A stretch of 64,000 bases of DNA from Lepturacanthus savala (Eukaryota > Chordata > Actinopteri > Scombriformes > Trichiuridae): positions 19,836,031 to 19,900,030 of the forward strand of contig CM060484.1 of NCBI GenBank assembly GCA_030544235.1, read 5' to 3'. A program made the translations under genes and the position numbers. Shown one piece after another: positions 12,119-23,110 of the stretch; position 1 is the first letter of the stretch, and every line of letters starts with the position of its first letter. A model generated the notes under the pieces. The model did no database searches, was not told the DNA's origin, and saw nothing but the letters and a program-made list of their open reading frames with translations.

Positions 12119-12341
12119 TTACCATCAAGCAACTGAGCTTTAGATGTGTAATGATGCTTAGGTTTTCATCGATGAGTGACTTACATTAAAGATGGCGGTC
12201 AGTTGGACTTTGTTGCTTAGTGGTTTGAGCGTATGTGCCAGCCGGCACACGTTGTCCCTCAAGGCTCGATGTTTGGCCCATTAAAGAAGCTTCATTTATT
12301 TCAACCCTGCAGAACAGTCCTTTGGCAACAAGAAAAGCTCA
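12119..12341 (+). repeat. Local duplication, copy B (pairs with 10458-10692)
   Basis: Colinear with copy A, with scattered substitutions and small indels (for example CGTCCG/TTTG-type changes around 12205-12212, and a shorter A run after the GGCCCATTAAA block). It is flanked on both sides by hAT-type fragments sharing CGTCTTTTAAGTAGAAAT, which suggests the two were copied or inserted together. Confidence 0.75.
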
Positions 12342-12344
12342 AGT

Positions 12345-12600
12345 AATCATTCCTAATCGTCTTTTAAGTAGAAATGCCAAAGCCTTGCTGGTTCCAGCTT
12401 TTCAAATGTGAGGATTTTATGCTTTTTCATTGTCATTGTTGGCAAACTAAATATCTTTTAGTTTTGTAAAGCTAGACATACAAAGACATTGGCTTGGATT
12501 TGGGAAACTATAATGAACTTTTTCACTTCTTCTTACATTTTATAGACAAAAGGACAGATTAATCATGTTCAATTTACCTAATCCTGTTCAGAATTTTGAA
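12345..12600 (+). repeat. hAT-type short element, fragment 2
   Basis: Carries TAATCGTCTTTTAAGTAGAA, GGTTCCAGCTTTTCAAATGTG, a TTTTTCATTGTCATTG block and ATTTTATAGACAAAAGGACA. These are the usual internal phrases of the hAT-like family here. It lies directly after duplication copy B. Confidence 0.65.
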
Positions 12601-13962
12601 AAATCTGATATCCACGTGTTATTTCTTTCATGTCATGATTGTCTGTTCAGCATGGCTCACTTTTTGTTCTCAGTTTTAGCAAAGAAAACCTTTGACTTCT
12701 GATTTTGACATCGAATTTTGGCACGCCTTCATTGTCAAATCATCTCTTCTTCTGACTTCTCATGCTACTTTGCAGCCAGTTTCAGCATAGTTGTTGAGGA
12801 CCAAGAATCGTCATCTGTGTGAAATGTGACAGTGCGCAGCAGACCCTTTGAAGTTTGACTTTTTCCATGTGTTGTCCTGTTCTGTTCTTGCTCTGAAACA
12901 ACTCCACCATTCTCTGAGTGATACTTGATGGAACTTTCTTGCTGTCTACGTGTCCCCCACCCCCCCTCACCCCCACCCCCCTCACACACTGTGGGTCAGT
13001 CATGCACACTGATTAGATTAGGCAGCGCTTGGAGCTAATCACCCTCCTCTCTCCTTTCCCCTGCTATTCTTCGTTCCTGCGGTCACTCATTCTGCTCTCC
13101 GTCCTCGGGGCGCCTCCCGGAGATGAGCCTCTCCTGGAGGTACATCTGCCTCCAGCGGCCTGCTGTTTGCTGGGAAACCAGCAGGGCGGGGCCCTCGCAA
13201 GAACAAAGGCCTCACCCCCCTCCCTGCACTTGTCCTCTCTATCAATAGAGTGCTGACTGTAGGTCTGTGTGGAACATACCCTCCCCTGCAAAGAAAGAGA
13301 CATCCAAAAAAAAAAAAGTGAATGACTTGTGGAGGGCACAGAGGTGGGAGGGAGGGGGGTTCAGGACCCTCCTGTTGGGTGAAATGAGGAGAAAGAATCT
13401 GCAGTGGGTTTTGTTCCTTTGTGGTGAGTGGGGGGTCAGTCTCAGGGGAATGCACGGCAGACAGACGGTGGGTTTGCAGCTGCATGGCCTCCAGCACTTT
13501 ATCTCGTCCCGGAGTAACTGCAGGCTCATTAAACTCTGCTGGTAGCTGTGGTCAACATCCAATTCAGTTTAATTCACAGTCTCCGAGTCAAACCCGCTGC
13601 CGCCACCTGTTTTTCCTTTCCTCACGTCCATCCTGTCTTTTTACCGGCGGATAATATTTGAATATTGATTAAGCTGGAAGCTGGAGTCACTCCGGGATGC
13701 AGCTGTATGCTAATGATGGGTAGGTTATGACCTGCCACAATAGGCAGTCTGTGTAATGCATGATAAGACGGTATCATATGTTGAGTTTGGCTTATGCCAT
13801 TGAACAGGCTGTAAAAGAGAGATAAGACCAGATTGTACATTGTGTTTGTGTCAAAGCTTAAAGTCATAATTTGATATGGTGTTTCTTTGCTGGTTCACAC
13901 GAGAGAAAGAAAACAATGACTACAAAGAGTCTCAAGAATTTGCTGCCTGTTCAAACCAGGGC
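12601..13962. other. Intron-like sequence with C-rich and G-rich patches
   Basis: No exon recognised. Around 12950-12985 there are C-rich runs (CCCCCACCCCCCCTCACCCC type), and 13050-13650 is GC-richer. Overlapping open frames on both strands here arise from low stop frequency in GC-rich DNA, not from a gene I recognise. It could hold regulatory sequence, but nothing specific is visible. Confidence 0.4.
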
Positions 13963-14040
13963 TGCAACTTATTATTAGCCATTATGAATTAATTGATGAT
14001 TATTTTGTTTTATTTAGGCATTTTGGCAAACATTCTTATT
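13963..14040 (+). repeat. hAT-type short element, left-end fragment
   Basis: Begins CAGGGCTGCAACTTATTATT and runs into GAATTAATTGATGATTATTTTG, matching the left terminus of the hAT-like family. Only the end is kept. Confidence 0.6.
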
Positions 14041-14131
14041 TGCTTCCTTGCCAAGAGTTGGACACAAAAGATTGATTCCATTGTCATGTCTGTATGTTAA
14101 TAATGAAGCTACAGCCACAAGGGATTTAACT

Positions 14132-14460
14132 TATACTACTGTTCAAAAGTTTGACGTCACTCACAAGAAAAACACTGTTTTTTTCAATGAAGATAACTTT
14201 AAACCAATCATAACTACACTGTGGTGTAATACAATGTGGTAAATGACTATTCTAGCTGCAAATGTCTGGTTTCTGGTGCAATATCTACATAGGCGTATAG
14301 AGGCCCATTTCCAGCAACTATCACTCCAGTGTTCTAATGGATTCATTGTGTTTGCTCATTGCGTCAGAAGGCTAATGGATGATTAGAAACCCTTGTGCAA
14401 TCATGTTAGCACAACTGAAAACAGTTTAGCTGGTTAGAAAAGCTATAAAACGCAAAGTTT
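14132..14460 (+). mobile_element. Tc1-type MITE (family A), copy 1, right side missing
   Basis: Starts near TACTACTGTTCAAAAGTTTG and includes the family's internal blocks (CTATTCTAGCTGCAAATGTC, AGGCCCATTTCCAGCAACTA, GCAATCATGTTAGCACA). It breaks off after GCAAAGTTT and passes straight into a unit found intact at 22911-23033. It has no coding capacity. The class is inferred from the TACA(C)T ends and from memory of related fish elements. Confidence 0.8.
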
Positions 14461-14580
14461 TACACAGACTTATGTGCTGGAACTTTTTCTTGGCAGGTCC
14501 ATGTTTTTTCTGTGCCTCTCTCCTAAAATGAACAAAACCTAATTTAAAGTAACCTAAACTAACCTTAAACCTGAACTAGA
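14461..14580 (+). repeat. Unit shared with 22911-23033
   Basis: Starts TACACAGACTTATGTGCTGG and includes GGCAGGTCCATGTTTTTTCT and CCTTAAACCTGAACTAGA. All are present in the same order at 22911-23033. Its nature is unknown. Confidence 0.8.
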
Positions 14581-16960
14581 AGAGCACAGAGCTTTATCAA
14601 AGCCAATGGTCAGTCTTCTGTCTGACATGCAAATATGCAGCGCAACCGAATAGTTGTGCAAATTCTTCTGAGTGGGCTGTCCTCTTAAATTGAATGGTTT
14701 CATCATTGGCCAAGATTCACAAAAATCAGCCCGGTAGTTTTTCTGTAATCTTGTTCACAGATAAACAGACAAACAGCAACCTAAACAAAACCTCCTCACC
14801 TAAACTAAACTAATTTAACCGCCTGCAATCTTTATAATTGAGTCACAAGGGAGAATGGTTTCAGTCTGCTCATTTTCTGCCTCTGGGCAAGAAAGTGAAT
14901 AAGTGTACTATTCCTTTAATACAATATTAAAATATGTGAAAAACCACAGTTTAAAAACCAAAAGGCTGCTCAGTTTACAGTAAATCGTCACATTTTGATG
15001 AACTGTGAGTTAATGCGTGTAGCTGTTTACATCTATTCGCAATAAAATAATCTGTTAACAGCTCGCTGACTGTTGTAAATCAGGTATTTGAGGACAAAAG
15101 CTTTCTGTTTTCCACTGTGTTTCGCAGCGACATTTTAGAAACTCGTGTTTCTTTCTGTCTCATCCAAAATCGATTAACTGTGGGAACTTTTGATCAGGTT
15201 ACAGTATTTTTTTTTTTTTACGGTTTCATTTTGAGTAATAAATTTCCACTTACGCATAAAAATTCCCTGATCAACCTTGTCATTACTGGTCGACTTTCCA
15301 ACCGACTCCTTTCACTTTCCCTTAACTTTCACCCTCTGATCTTTACTGGGAGAAATTCCTCCAGCTGGTCTGAGCCCGTGCTGCTCACAGCCACAGATGT
15401 GATTCCCTTTTGTTTGGGTCCTGGTTTCGCCAGCGCCATGGAAACCCTATTTCGGTTTGGCCTGGCAGGCCATCACCGGTCATTATCACCACTGTACCCT
15501 GGTAGCCAGCAGAAGCACGACCAACAGGCCACAACGCTCCCTCTGTCTTTCCCTGCATCCTGCCTTGGCTCGCTCACATTTAATAGAGGTGACTCATTCT
15601 AAATATAATGGAGGTCACCGGTTTGACCTAATCCTGTTCATATTACTAACTGTATTCCCAGTAGTTTGACCGTTTGCCCCCGCAACTGTCGCAACGCCTG
15701 TCCGGCTTCCTGTTCTTGCTCGGCACCAGTGTGTGTGTTTACACTAACATGAAATTCTCAGTATTTTCTGAGAAAATGGGTCCCTGGATTCAGACGCCCT
15801 GCAGACAAAAACAAAACATTCCTATTTGTAGATGGTGACCATTGATTTTTACAGCTGAAATGATGAAATAACCAATGCTGCTGGCAGATTTAATCATCTG
15901 GAGCTGGCTTTCTAATGTTTACTAATAAAACATTGAAACACTTTTATAAAGCTTGTACAATGGTTAGTGTACATGTTAAATGTGCACTTGATGGCTTCAT
16001 ATATGATATTGTGAGACTGAGGGTCAAACTAACATGTTTCAGGCAAAAAAGTCATCTCCATGTAGAAGACATGAAATTAAATAAAGAGGCAGCATTGTTT
16101 CTGTATTCTGCTCTAGAGCGAATAGCAAATATTCCACTTAGTCAATTTGGAGCCGGATTGGACTGTGACAGCCTCATTGGAGTTGGTATTGGTCTCGCTT
16201 TCATGTTGTGGTCAACACGAGCCCGGCTGCAACACCAGTCATTAGAACTGCTCAACGCTACATTTTTAATCAGTGCTGCGCCACTTCAAGAATGTAAAGT
16301 TTCTGAATGAACTGATTGTGTTTTTGGCTTTCACCAGGGTTCCCACGGGGTGTGGAAAATCCGGAAAGTTATAGAATTTAAAAGCATGCATTCCAGACAT
16401 AGAATTGCCTTTCTTCATTCTTCAGTTCCAGGATGTTGCATGCGTTTATTGATTTGCGGCGGCGGCATGCCACGACTTTAATAATAGCCGCCACTGTCAC
16501 GCTCTCTCCCTCTTTGATATGCTACCGAACGCATGCAGACGCACCTGCACCGTGACTCGTTCTCCCCCTGCTGCACATAAACACCCTCCCCCTGAGCTCT
16601 GACCCTGCAGTCATGCCGTCCACGCTTGAGAGGCACGGCCGCTCCACTTAAAGACTTAAACACTTACAAATCGATTAGGCTTCTGCAGCGCTTTGTAGGA
16701 GCGCCGACCGTAGACTGTAAAATCAAAGGACTTCATGGCGCATTCAGGTGCACCTCATAAACTTGCTTCAAATGGCCATGAAGGTTGTTTCAGACAGGAA
16801 AGTTTATACATCTGTCCTAACTCTCTGTTCTTTCACTGCATCGTTTAAAGCAAAGCCATTGATTCACAAACATTGATGACTCAGAGTACATCCCATAAGT
16901 CTCCAGGCCTCGTTTTGACAATACTGTGACCTGGTTTGCCAGCAGTCTGGAATTAGCCGA
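14581..16960. other. Intron-like sequence, few features
   Basis: No gene recognised. At 14878-14921 a GGGCAAGAAAGTGAATAAGT piece ending CTATTCCTTTAA looks like the right end of the inverted-repeat family seen at 24487-25226. At 16336-16407 the stretch AGGGTTCCCACGGGGTGTGG resembles another dispersed repeat. A small GC-rich patch lies at 16455-16640. Confidence 0.4.
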
Positions 16961-17089
16961 TGATCAGGTGTAACTGAGCTTGTCTAATGGTCTGTGCGGC
17001 TGTGAATTGATTTGTAGTGTGAGGACTCTCCAGGTGAGGGTGACTGCTCCCCTAGACTGGGCCAGGATAATGTTACAGCACCTGTGGAC

Positions 17090-17090
<1 letters not shown>

Positions 17091-17171
<81 letters not shown>
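17091..17171. repeat. (CA)n microsatellite
   Basis: About 80 bases of CA repeat with a single G interruption near 17139, seen directly. It can form Z-DNA and is likely polymorphic. Confidence 0.95.
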
Positions 17172-17173
<2 letters not shown>

Positions 17174-17483
17174 GGAAGCCTCATGCAGGAGTCATTTTTT
17201 TTATTTCGACAATGATTCTCTAGGAATAATCCACCCTGCTTCTCAGCTACGACTTTAATCAAGATCAAAAAACATACCCTGAAGCTCCGGGACTTCATAG
17301 CCGGCTGATATGAACGGGCTTAATTGAATTTATCCGGAATTTGCCAGGCTAGGTTTCCAGCCACGGGCTTGTCAACAGATGCATCCTGTTTGATTCAATC
17401 TCAGGTATGATCAGCACCGACATGGCTCCGGTTAAATAAACACCAACACAGTTTCGGGTTCACCCCACAGTCAATTCACTCTC

Positions 17484-17506
17484 CTTCCTTCCTTCCTTCC
17501 TTCCTC
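17484..17506. repeat. (TTCC)n microsatellite
   Basis: Five to six TTCC units seen directly. Confidence 0.9.
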
Positions 17507-17789
17507 GAACCCATTCCTTGATCTTATTTTTGCTAGAAACACATCCTTGTGGTTGCGATGCTTCTCGAAAAGCGCAATCAAAAGTGTTTACGTTTTAAAG
17601 CAAAAGTGACCGTTTCACATTTCTTATCCGAATAATCTGCTCTTTTTTCCCCAGATCTTTTCACTCTCCATAACTTGCTTTTGACCTGCAAAAAGAATGC
17701 AGGGAGGTATTTCTTTGTTTGCTGTTGTCATTGGGAGCAGCCCTCGACAGATAAGTGGTATTTGCCATCAGAAGGCAGCGGCTGCATGA

Positions 17790-18100
17790 GGAGCGTAAAC
17801 ACAGACACGGGGAAAAGAGAAGCGTAGAGGGTGGTAATAATAGTGGAGGGAGACAGAGAGAAGCGTAGAGGTAAACACGCTTTCAAGAGAAAGAAAAGAG
17901 AAAGTAGAGATTAAAAGGAAAGCAGAAAAGAAAAGGGAAAGAGAGGGTTTCACAATTAGCTGGAGGCGGCCCTGGGTCAGACATCTGTGATCCATCTCCC
18001 ATGAGCAGGCGTCTGGATCTGCCTTTGTGTCCTCCCCTCCTTTCTCCCCCTCCTCTTCCTCTCCCTCTATCACTGTCCCCCCCTCCACCAGCGTCCCGAC
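17790..18100. other. Purine tract followed by pyrimidine tract
   Basis: From about 17800 to 17950 the + strand is strongly purine-rich, with GAGAAGCGTAGAGG present twice (about 17818 and 17859). From about 18020 to 18100 it is strongly pyrimidine-rich (CCTCCCCTCCTTTCTCCCCC). Such opposed tracts can pair imperfectly or form triplexes. No gene was recognised. Confidence 0.6.
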
Positions 18101-18263
18101 TCCTCTCTGACGGCCCCACAGGCTGCTGCACACATCGCTCACTCGGAGGGGAAGCAGTTTTTTTTTTTTTAATGGATACCTCTGACCTCCATCCATCCAA
18201 CTTGTCAACTTACCTAAAAATGTCCGCTGGAGAGACTTGTAGAACACTTGAGATCACAGAGAA

Positions 18264-18400
18264 AACTGGAGGATTAATTGATTAGTTGATTGACAGGAAA
18301 TGATGAAAAAACCCATCCCCATATTCTAAGATGTTTATTCTTTTAGTGTTCTATGATAATAAACCGGATAAATTTGTGCTGTGGACCTTTCTCCCAAAGA
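18264..18400 (+). repeat. hAT-type short element, fragment
   Basis: GGATTAATTGATTAGTTGAT then TGTTCTATGATAATAAACCG and GCTGTGGACC follow the family order (TCGATTAAT end, CTTCTATGATAGTAAACTG core, GGACTGTTGG). Confidence 0.55.
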
Positions 18401-18469
18401 CTAAATCAATCTAAGGTAATAAAATAACTATTATTTGGATTAAAACACACAGGAATACTAGATTCCTTT

Positions 18470-18540
18470 TCTTACAAGTCTGTTCCACTAGTTGCTGCTA
18501 AATGCCACTAAACCTCACACAATGCACCTTTATCACATAA
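18470..18540 (+). repeat. Short interspersed repeat, pair with 3105-3185
   Basis: Shares the CCACTAG..TTGCTGCTAAATGCC and ACACAATGCACCTTTA phrases with 3105-3185. Class unknown. Confidence 0.5.
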
Positions 18541-21500
18541 ATGTCAGTCTACCTCCATTGTCAATAAGTCAGAAAATAACTGTATAATGTTTTTGTGTCA
18601 CTGTAGAACTTGGTCAGATCATAGAAAATAACCTAAATGTGATATCATCGATCTTATTTCAACTTGGGTTCGGATTACAAGTTTCTTAGACGCGTATTAT
18701 CAGATTTGGACTGACCCATTTACCTCGATATGGCTAAATTAGCCAACAGTTGCCTATTTATACATACGGCAGATATGAACAATTCCAGTATTTGCTCTCT
18801 CTTTAGCCTTGTCTTTGGGCTCCTGAGGGAAATATTCATCTCTTTACCTGCTAAATGTTCTATTTTCACTGAAAACAGCTCTGATGAGAGCAGTAAGATT
18901 TCACCAAAACAGTAAATATCCAGGCCATGAAAAAAACAAACAAAAAACCAAAAGACCAAGCTGAAAGACACTAAACAAGCAGTTGATATGAAACTACTGA
19001 TGGTCGCTGCTTCAACAGAGAAGCTGCTTTACAAACTGTCAGGTTAAACTGTCTTTAACCTGACAAGTAACAAAAAGATGCTATTGAGTTGCATTATGGG
19101 AAATGTGTTTTTTGCAGCTAGGCGCATATTCAGTGTAACTCAGCCTCTTCTACACCATTTTGTTTTACAGTCTGTCCCGTTCAAATCCTTAATTTGATTA
19201 TTTTGCTTGCGAGTGCTCGTTCAACACCTAAACAGCACTTTAAGTGTCGCTGCAGCAGTGTTGACAAAGCTCCTTTTTAGGCAATTTCGCCTCAGACACA
19301 TGCACTTCTCCGGATCGTGTAAACACTTATCTTATCCTCTACTCTCGGGATTGTTAAGCGCAGTAAAGAAAGCCGTTACAGCCTTGTTAATGCAGCACCG
19401 GTGGATTCCTGGTGTCCAATGGCCTGTGTCGCCGAGTGGGAACGTTTATCACCGCAGGTTCACAGGTTCAGAGAGGCGAGACGGAAAAGATGATGCCTCT
19501 TTGTCTTTTAGACATGATAATACAATTTGGCCAACGTAAGCGAGACTACAGAAAGGGGAGGAGGGGTGTGTATGTCTGCGTGCATGCATGCGTGTGTGTG
19601 TGTGTGTGTGTGCATGTGTTTATGTGTGTGTGAGATCTCCCATGAAATCCCTTTGCCTATTATGTCTGTCATCATGTCTGGAAGAGACTTGGCCTGTGTC
19701 CAATCCAGAGAAATTGCTTCCTATCCATATTGGAGAGCACTTAATACACCTGTCCCTTAACATATAATGACCCCAGTGATGACTTCACCACGTCTGCACA
19801 AAGAAACCAGGACACACATACAGTATGAAGCAAAAGTCATTATTTTCCTCATCTACATCCTCTTTTATTCTTTTATTTGGTGTTTTTCAGCTTCATCTTT
19901 TAATAAATAATATATACACCGGCCTCATAGAATGATGCTCTGCGGCCATCTGTTATGTTTCACTTTGAGCTAATGGACTAATCACTGCAAGGTGATGTCG
20001 TGTTAGTGTGTGTGTGTGTGTGTGTGTGCGGTCTGTGGTTTACAGCCAGGCCACGCACACATTCATGTATGTAAGCACACATGAGGAAATTGGATAGAGT
20101 GTGGATAATCATTGCATTAGTACAGAGTGTGTAATCAGCGTGCGCCTGAGGGAGTAAAACACACCTTGTGTTTTTGCTTTACAGACGGAGGATCCTGTTG
20201 TAATGGCCCCGGCTTGCGCTGTAGTGTTAAGTGTTTTTTGTGGAAGTGGAAAGGGGCGTGCGTTCGTGTCGGGGAGAATTAGGGCCCGAAGAGAGGAGAC
20301 AGAGCTGGACGTTAGCGGCCTGATCTCATCCAAAGGGTGCATAATGTCATCCCGGATCGATTTTTCCATGCACAGATAATCACTTTAAAGATGTCTAGGT
20401 CTGAAATTATTCCTTTAAAAGCAGATCTGAAATCAAATCTTTGACTCTGCCTCCTAAATAAATGAACGCCTCCATCCACTTTTTCTGAAAAAAAGGGTAA
20501 TTCTCCTCATTCTCTTCATTTGAAGGAAAAAAGTGGTAGATATGTTGTAACTCCAAACAAGCTGTCAAAGTAAAACAAAAAGAACAACACTCGCATGAAG
20601 GGATTTTTCTTTTCCACTACAAAACAATGAAACGCCGCTGTCTGTTTTGACACCGATGCCGCAGCCTTTCTACAAAGTTCTGTCTTGGAAAAGCTTAGTT
20701 TTCCAGGGGGAAAAAAAAATGCTGTTTTAATCCCAACCGAGGATCAAAACTGAGAGAAAAAAGACACGTTCATAAGTCGGCTGAGTGTGAACATGGGCTT
20801 TGTTTCTCCGTGTCTTTTAAATGTGCTGTTGAAATGCAAATTGACAGTCTGGCCTCCAGCACGTCCATTAATTCATAGTTCAAACATTACTGTTAGCATG
20901 TCTGGCTAACTCAAGCATTGTTTCCAAGGCCAAAAAGCATGTCTGGGATACCAGTTAGGCTACATTAAAGAAAGCCTTGTTCACAGCTAGCCCATCCATT
21001 GTGTAATGTTTCCTTTGTTGAAGCCAGTCCTGGACGCTATCACAATTTATGTAAGTTAACGCTTGTCCTGCTCTGTATTGGATTTGGAAAAGTTTACACT
21101 CAAGCAACCTCGGCCAACCTGACCAGACACAGCGTTACGTTTGCCAAACACATCTGTTAGTCCTCAATCCAAAAGCCCTTTTCTTGTAAAATTAAAAGTG
21201 AAACCTACTAGCGTCACTGTTTAAACACAATATTCGTATGAATATGTAACCATGTAATGGATTAGGACTTCATTACAAGATTCTTCCTTTAAATCAAGTC
21301 CAACGTAAACCAAAAAAAAAAAAAATCATTGGTTGCCAACTGGAAATAAGAAGCCTTCCTCTCCACCTCTGTCATGGACCCATGGTTTCAGAAATTACAG
21401 AGTTTTGACCATGGATCTATAATCATATCTGGATATATCAGCCCAACCATGTCCAGTGGCCACTCACGGTATTGCATCCAGAATGGCGGAAAATTCCTGT

Positions 21501-21704
21501 TGTGAAGCAGAAATCATTTTCCACACATTCCCCCCAGGAATGAACTGCAAACAAGGTTGAATATTACTCTTTGTATTATAAATGTTTCTTTCATTAATGT
21601 TTTACCTTTGTAAAACTTTCCCTGAACAAAAAGAAATGATTTTAAACCAGCATAATTGAAAGTAAATAAGGGTTTGACCCAGGTGCATGATGGGATAAAC
21701 AATA
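18541..21704. other. Intron-like sequence with GT microsatellites
   Basis: No exon recognised. Contains GT-rich tracts at 19588-19632 (with CATG interruptions) and 20006-20028. The rest looks unique. Confidence 0.45.
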
Positions 21705-21712
21705 CTGCACAT

Positions 21713-21959
21713 TAGGGCTCCAGCTAACGACTATCGAAGTAGTTGTTCAGTTCATGAAATGGTTTAACTGTTTAGAAAAGTTGAAGATTCAACCTAAAAT
21801 GTCTTTTTTTTAGTCCAGACCAACAGTCCATGACCCAATCATAATCAGTTTACTATTATAGAAGACTAAAGAAACCAGAAAATAATCTTAAAAATTACTG
21901 AAGTCAATTAATCAATTATTAAAATAGTTCCTACCACTCAGCTAATTGTTGCAGCTCTA
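21713..21959 (+). mobile_element. hAT-type MITE, complete copy with 8-bp target duplication
   Basis: The element starts TAGGGCTCCAGCTAACGACT and ends GCTAATTGTTGCAGCTCTA, so its termini are imperfect inverted repeats (TAGGGCT/TAGAGCT). It is flanked by the same 8 bases, CTGCACAT, at 21705-21712 and 21960-21967. An 8-bp duplication with such ends is the hallmark of hAT transposons. At 247 bp it has no coding capacity and must have been mobilised by a transposase elsewhere. This copy anchors about a dozen degraded relatives in the window. Confidence 0.9.
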
Positions 21960-21999
21960 CTGCACATTTTTACTTTGGGCTGCAGGGATTCCTGGAAGT

Positions 22000-22313
22000 A
22001 ACCAGGAAGACAGAAGACCCTATAGGAATGACTCAGCGCTATTTTAGATCTGGCATCCAGTTATAATAATACAGCTGTGGTTTTGACGTCGTAAATCAGC
22101 CGTCGTTATCGTTGCAAACTCCATATGTGCCATGGAGGAAAGATGACAGACGTAGCAACAGTAGCTTAGCATTGTGGCCAATGCTAGAACCTGCATTTTT
22201 TGTGACATTCTAGATATTTTACGACGTCTTTGATCTGTTTCCATCCGCTGTCAGTCGGCATTTCAGACGGCGAAGTTGACCGTTGACAGCTATATGAGAA
22301 GCTGCTTTTATTG
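22000..22313. other. Spacer, no gene
   Basis: Unique-looking sequence between two short transposons. The phrase ATGTGCCATGGAG at 22124-22136 recurs near 27419-27431, a weak hint of a dispersed repeat. Confidence 0.4.
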
Positions 22314-22806
22314 ACACTAACGTTCAAAAGTTTGGGGTCAAAGAAAGAAATGTCCTTATTTTTGAGAGAAAGGCACTGTTTTTCCAATGAAGATAACTTT
22401 AATCAGAAATACACTCTATACATTGCTAATGTGGTAAATGACTATTCTAGCTGCAAATATCTGGTTTTTGGTGCAATATCTACATAGGTGTATAGTGGCC
22501 CATTTCCAGCAACTATCACTCCAGTGTTTTAATGGAACAATGTTTTTGCTCATTGCATCAGAAGGCTAATGGATGGTTAGAAAACCCTTGTGCAATCATG
22601 TTAGCACAGCTAAAAACAGTTTAGCTGGTTAGAGAAGCTACACAACTGACCTTCCTTTGACAAAAGCAAAGTTTGAAGAAAACAATTATTTCAAATACAA
22701 ATTATTATTTATATTGTCAGCATCTTGACTATATTTTCTATCCATTGACTTTTCATGGAAAACACAAAATTGTCTGGGTGACCCCAAACTTTTGAGCAGT
22801 AGTGTA
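22314..22806 (+). mobile_element. Tc1-type MITE (family A), near full-length
   Basis: Left end ACACTAACGTTCAAAAGTTT and right end GACCCCAAACTTTTGAGCAGTAGTGTA form inverted termini. The interior keeps all family blocks. About 490 bp with no open frame of note. It serves as one of two near-complete reference copies; the other is 48916-49470. Confidence 0.85.
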
Positions 22807-22910
22807 GCTAAGTGTAAAGGGTGGAATTAAAGGCAAATCAAAATTTTATTTAAATCTAATTGTCTTTAATTCGTCCACAGAGAAAAATGTACAATAACAC
22901 TTTAAGGATT

Positions 22911-23033
22911 TACACAGAATTATGTGGTGAAACTATTTCCTGGCAGGTCCATGTTTTTTCTGTGTCTCTCTCCTAACTGAAATGAACAAAACCTGACTTA
23001 AAATAACATAGACTAACCTTAAACCTGAACTAG
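22911..23033 (+). repeat. Unit shared with 14461-14580
   Basis: Lies about 105 bases right of the MITE and just left of a second MITE right-end fragment. Same order of blocks as at 14461-14580 (TACACAGAATTATGTGG, GGCAGGTCCATGTTTTTTCT, CCTTAAACCTGAACTAGA). Confidence 0.8.
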
Positions 23034-23035
23034 AC

Positions 23036-23110
23036 TGAAATAAAAGTGTGACGTTTTATGGAAAACACAAAATCGCCTGGGTGACCCCAAACCTTTGAAC
23101 AGTAGTGTAC
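23036..23110 (+). mobile_element. Tc1-type MITE (family A), right-end fragment
   Basis: AATAAAAGTGTGACGTTTTA then GGGTGACCCCAAACCTTTGA and ACAGTAGTGTAC are the right terminus only. The left part is missing, so the unit at 22911-23033 probably sits inside or beside an older copy. Confidence 0.8.

Noticed and set aside
17768..18247. 159- and 105-codon minus strand open frames
   Set aside because: Ser/Leu/Arg-rich translations of purine and pyrimidine tracts, not a gene I can support.
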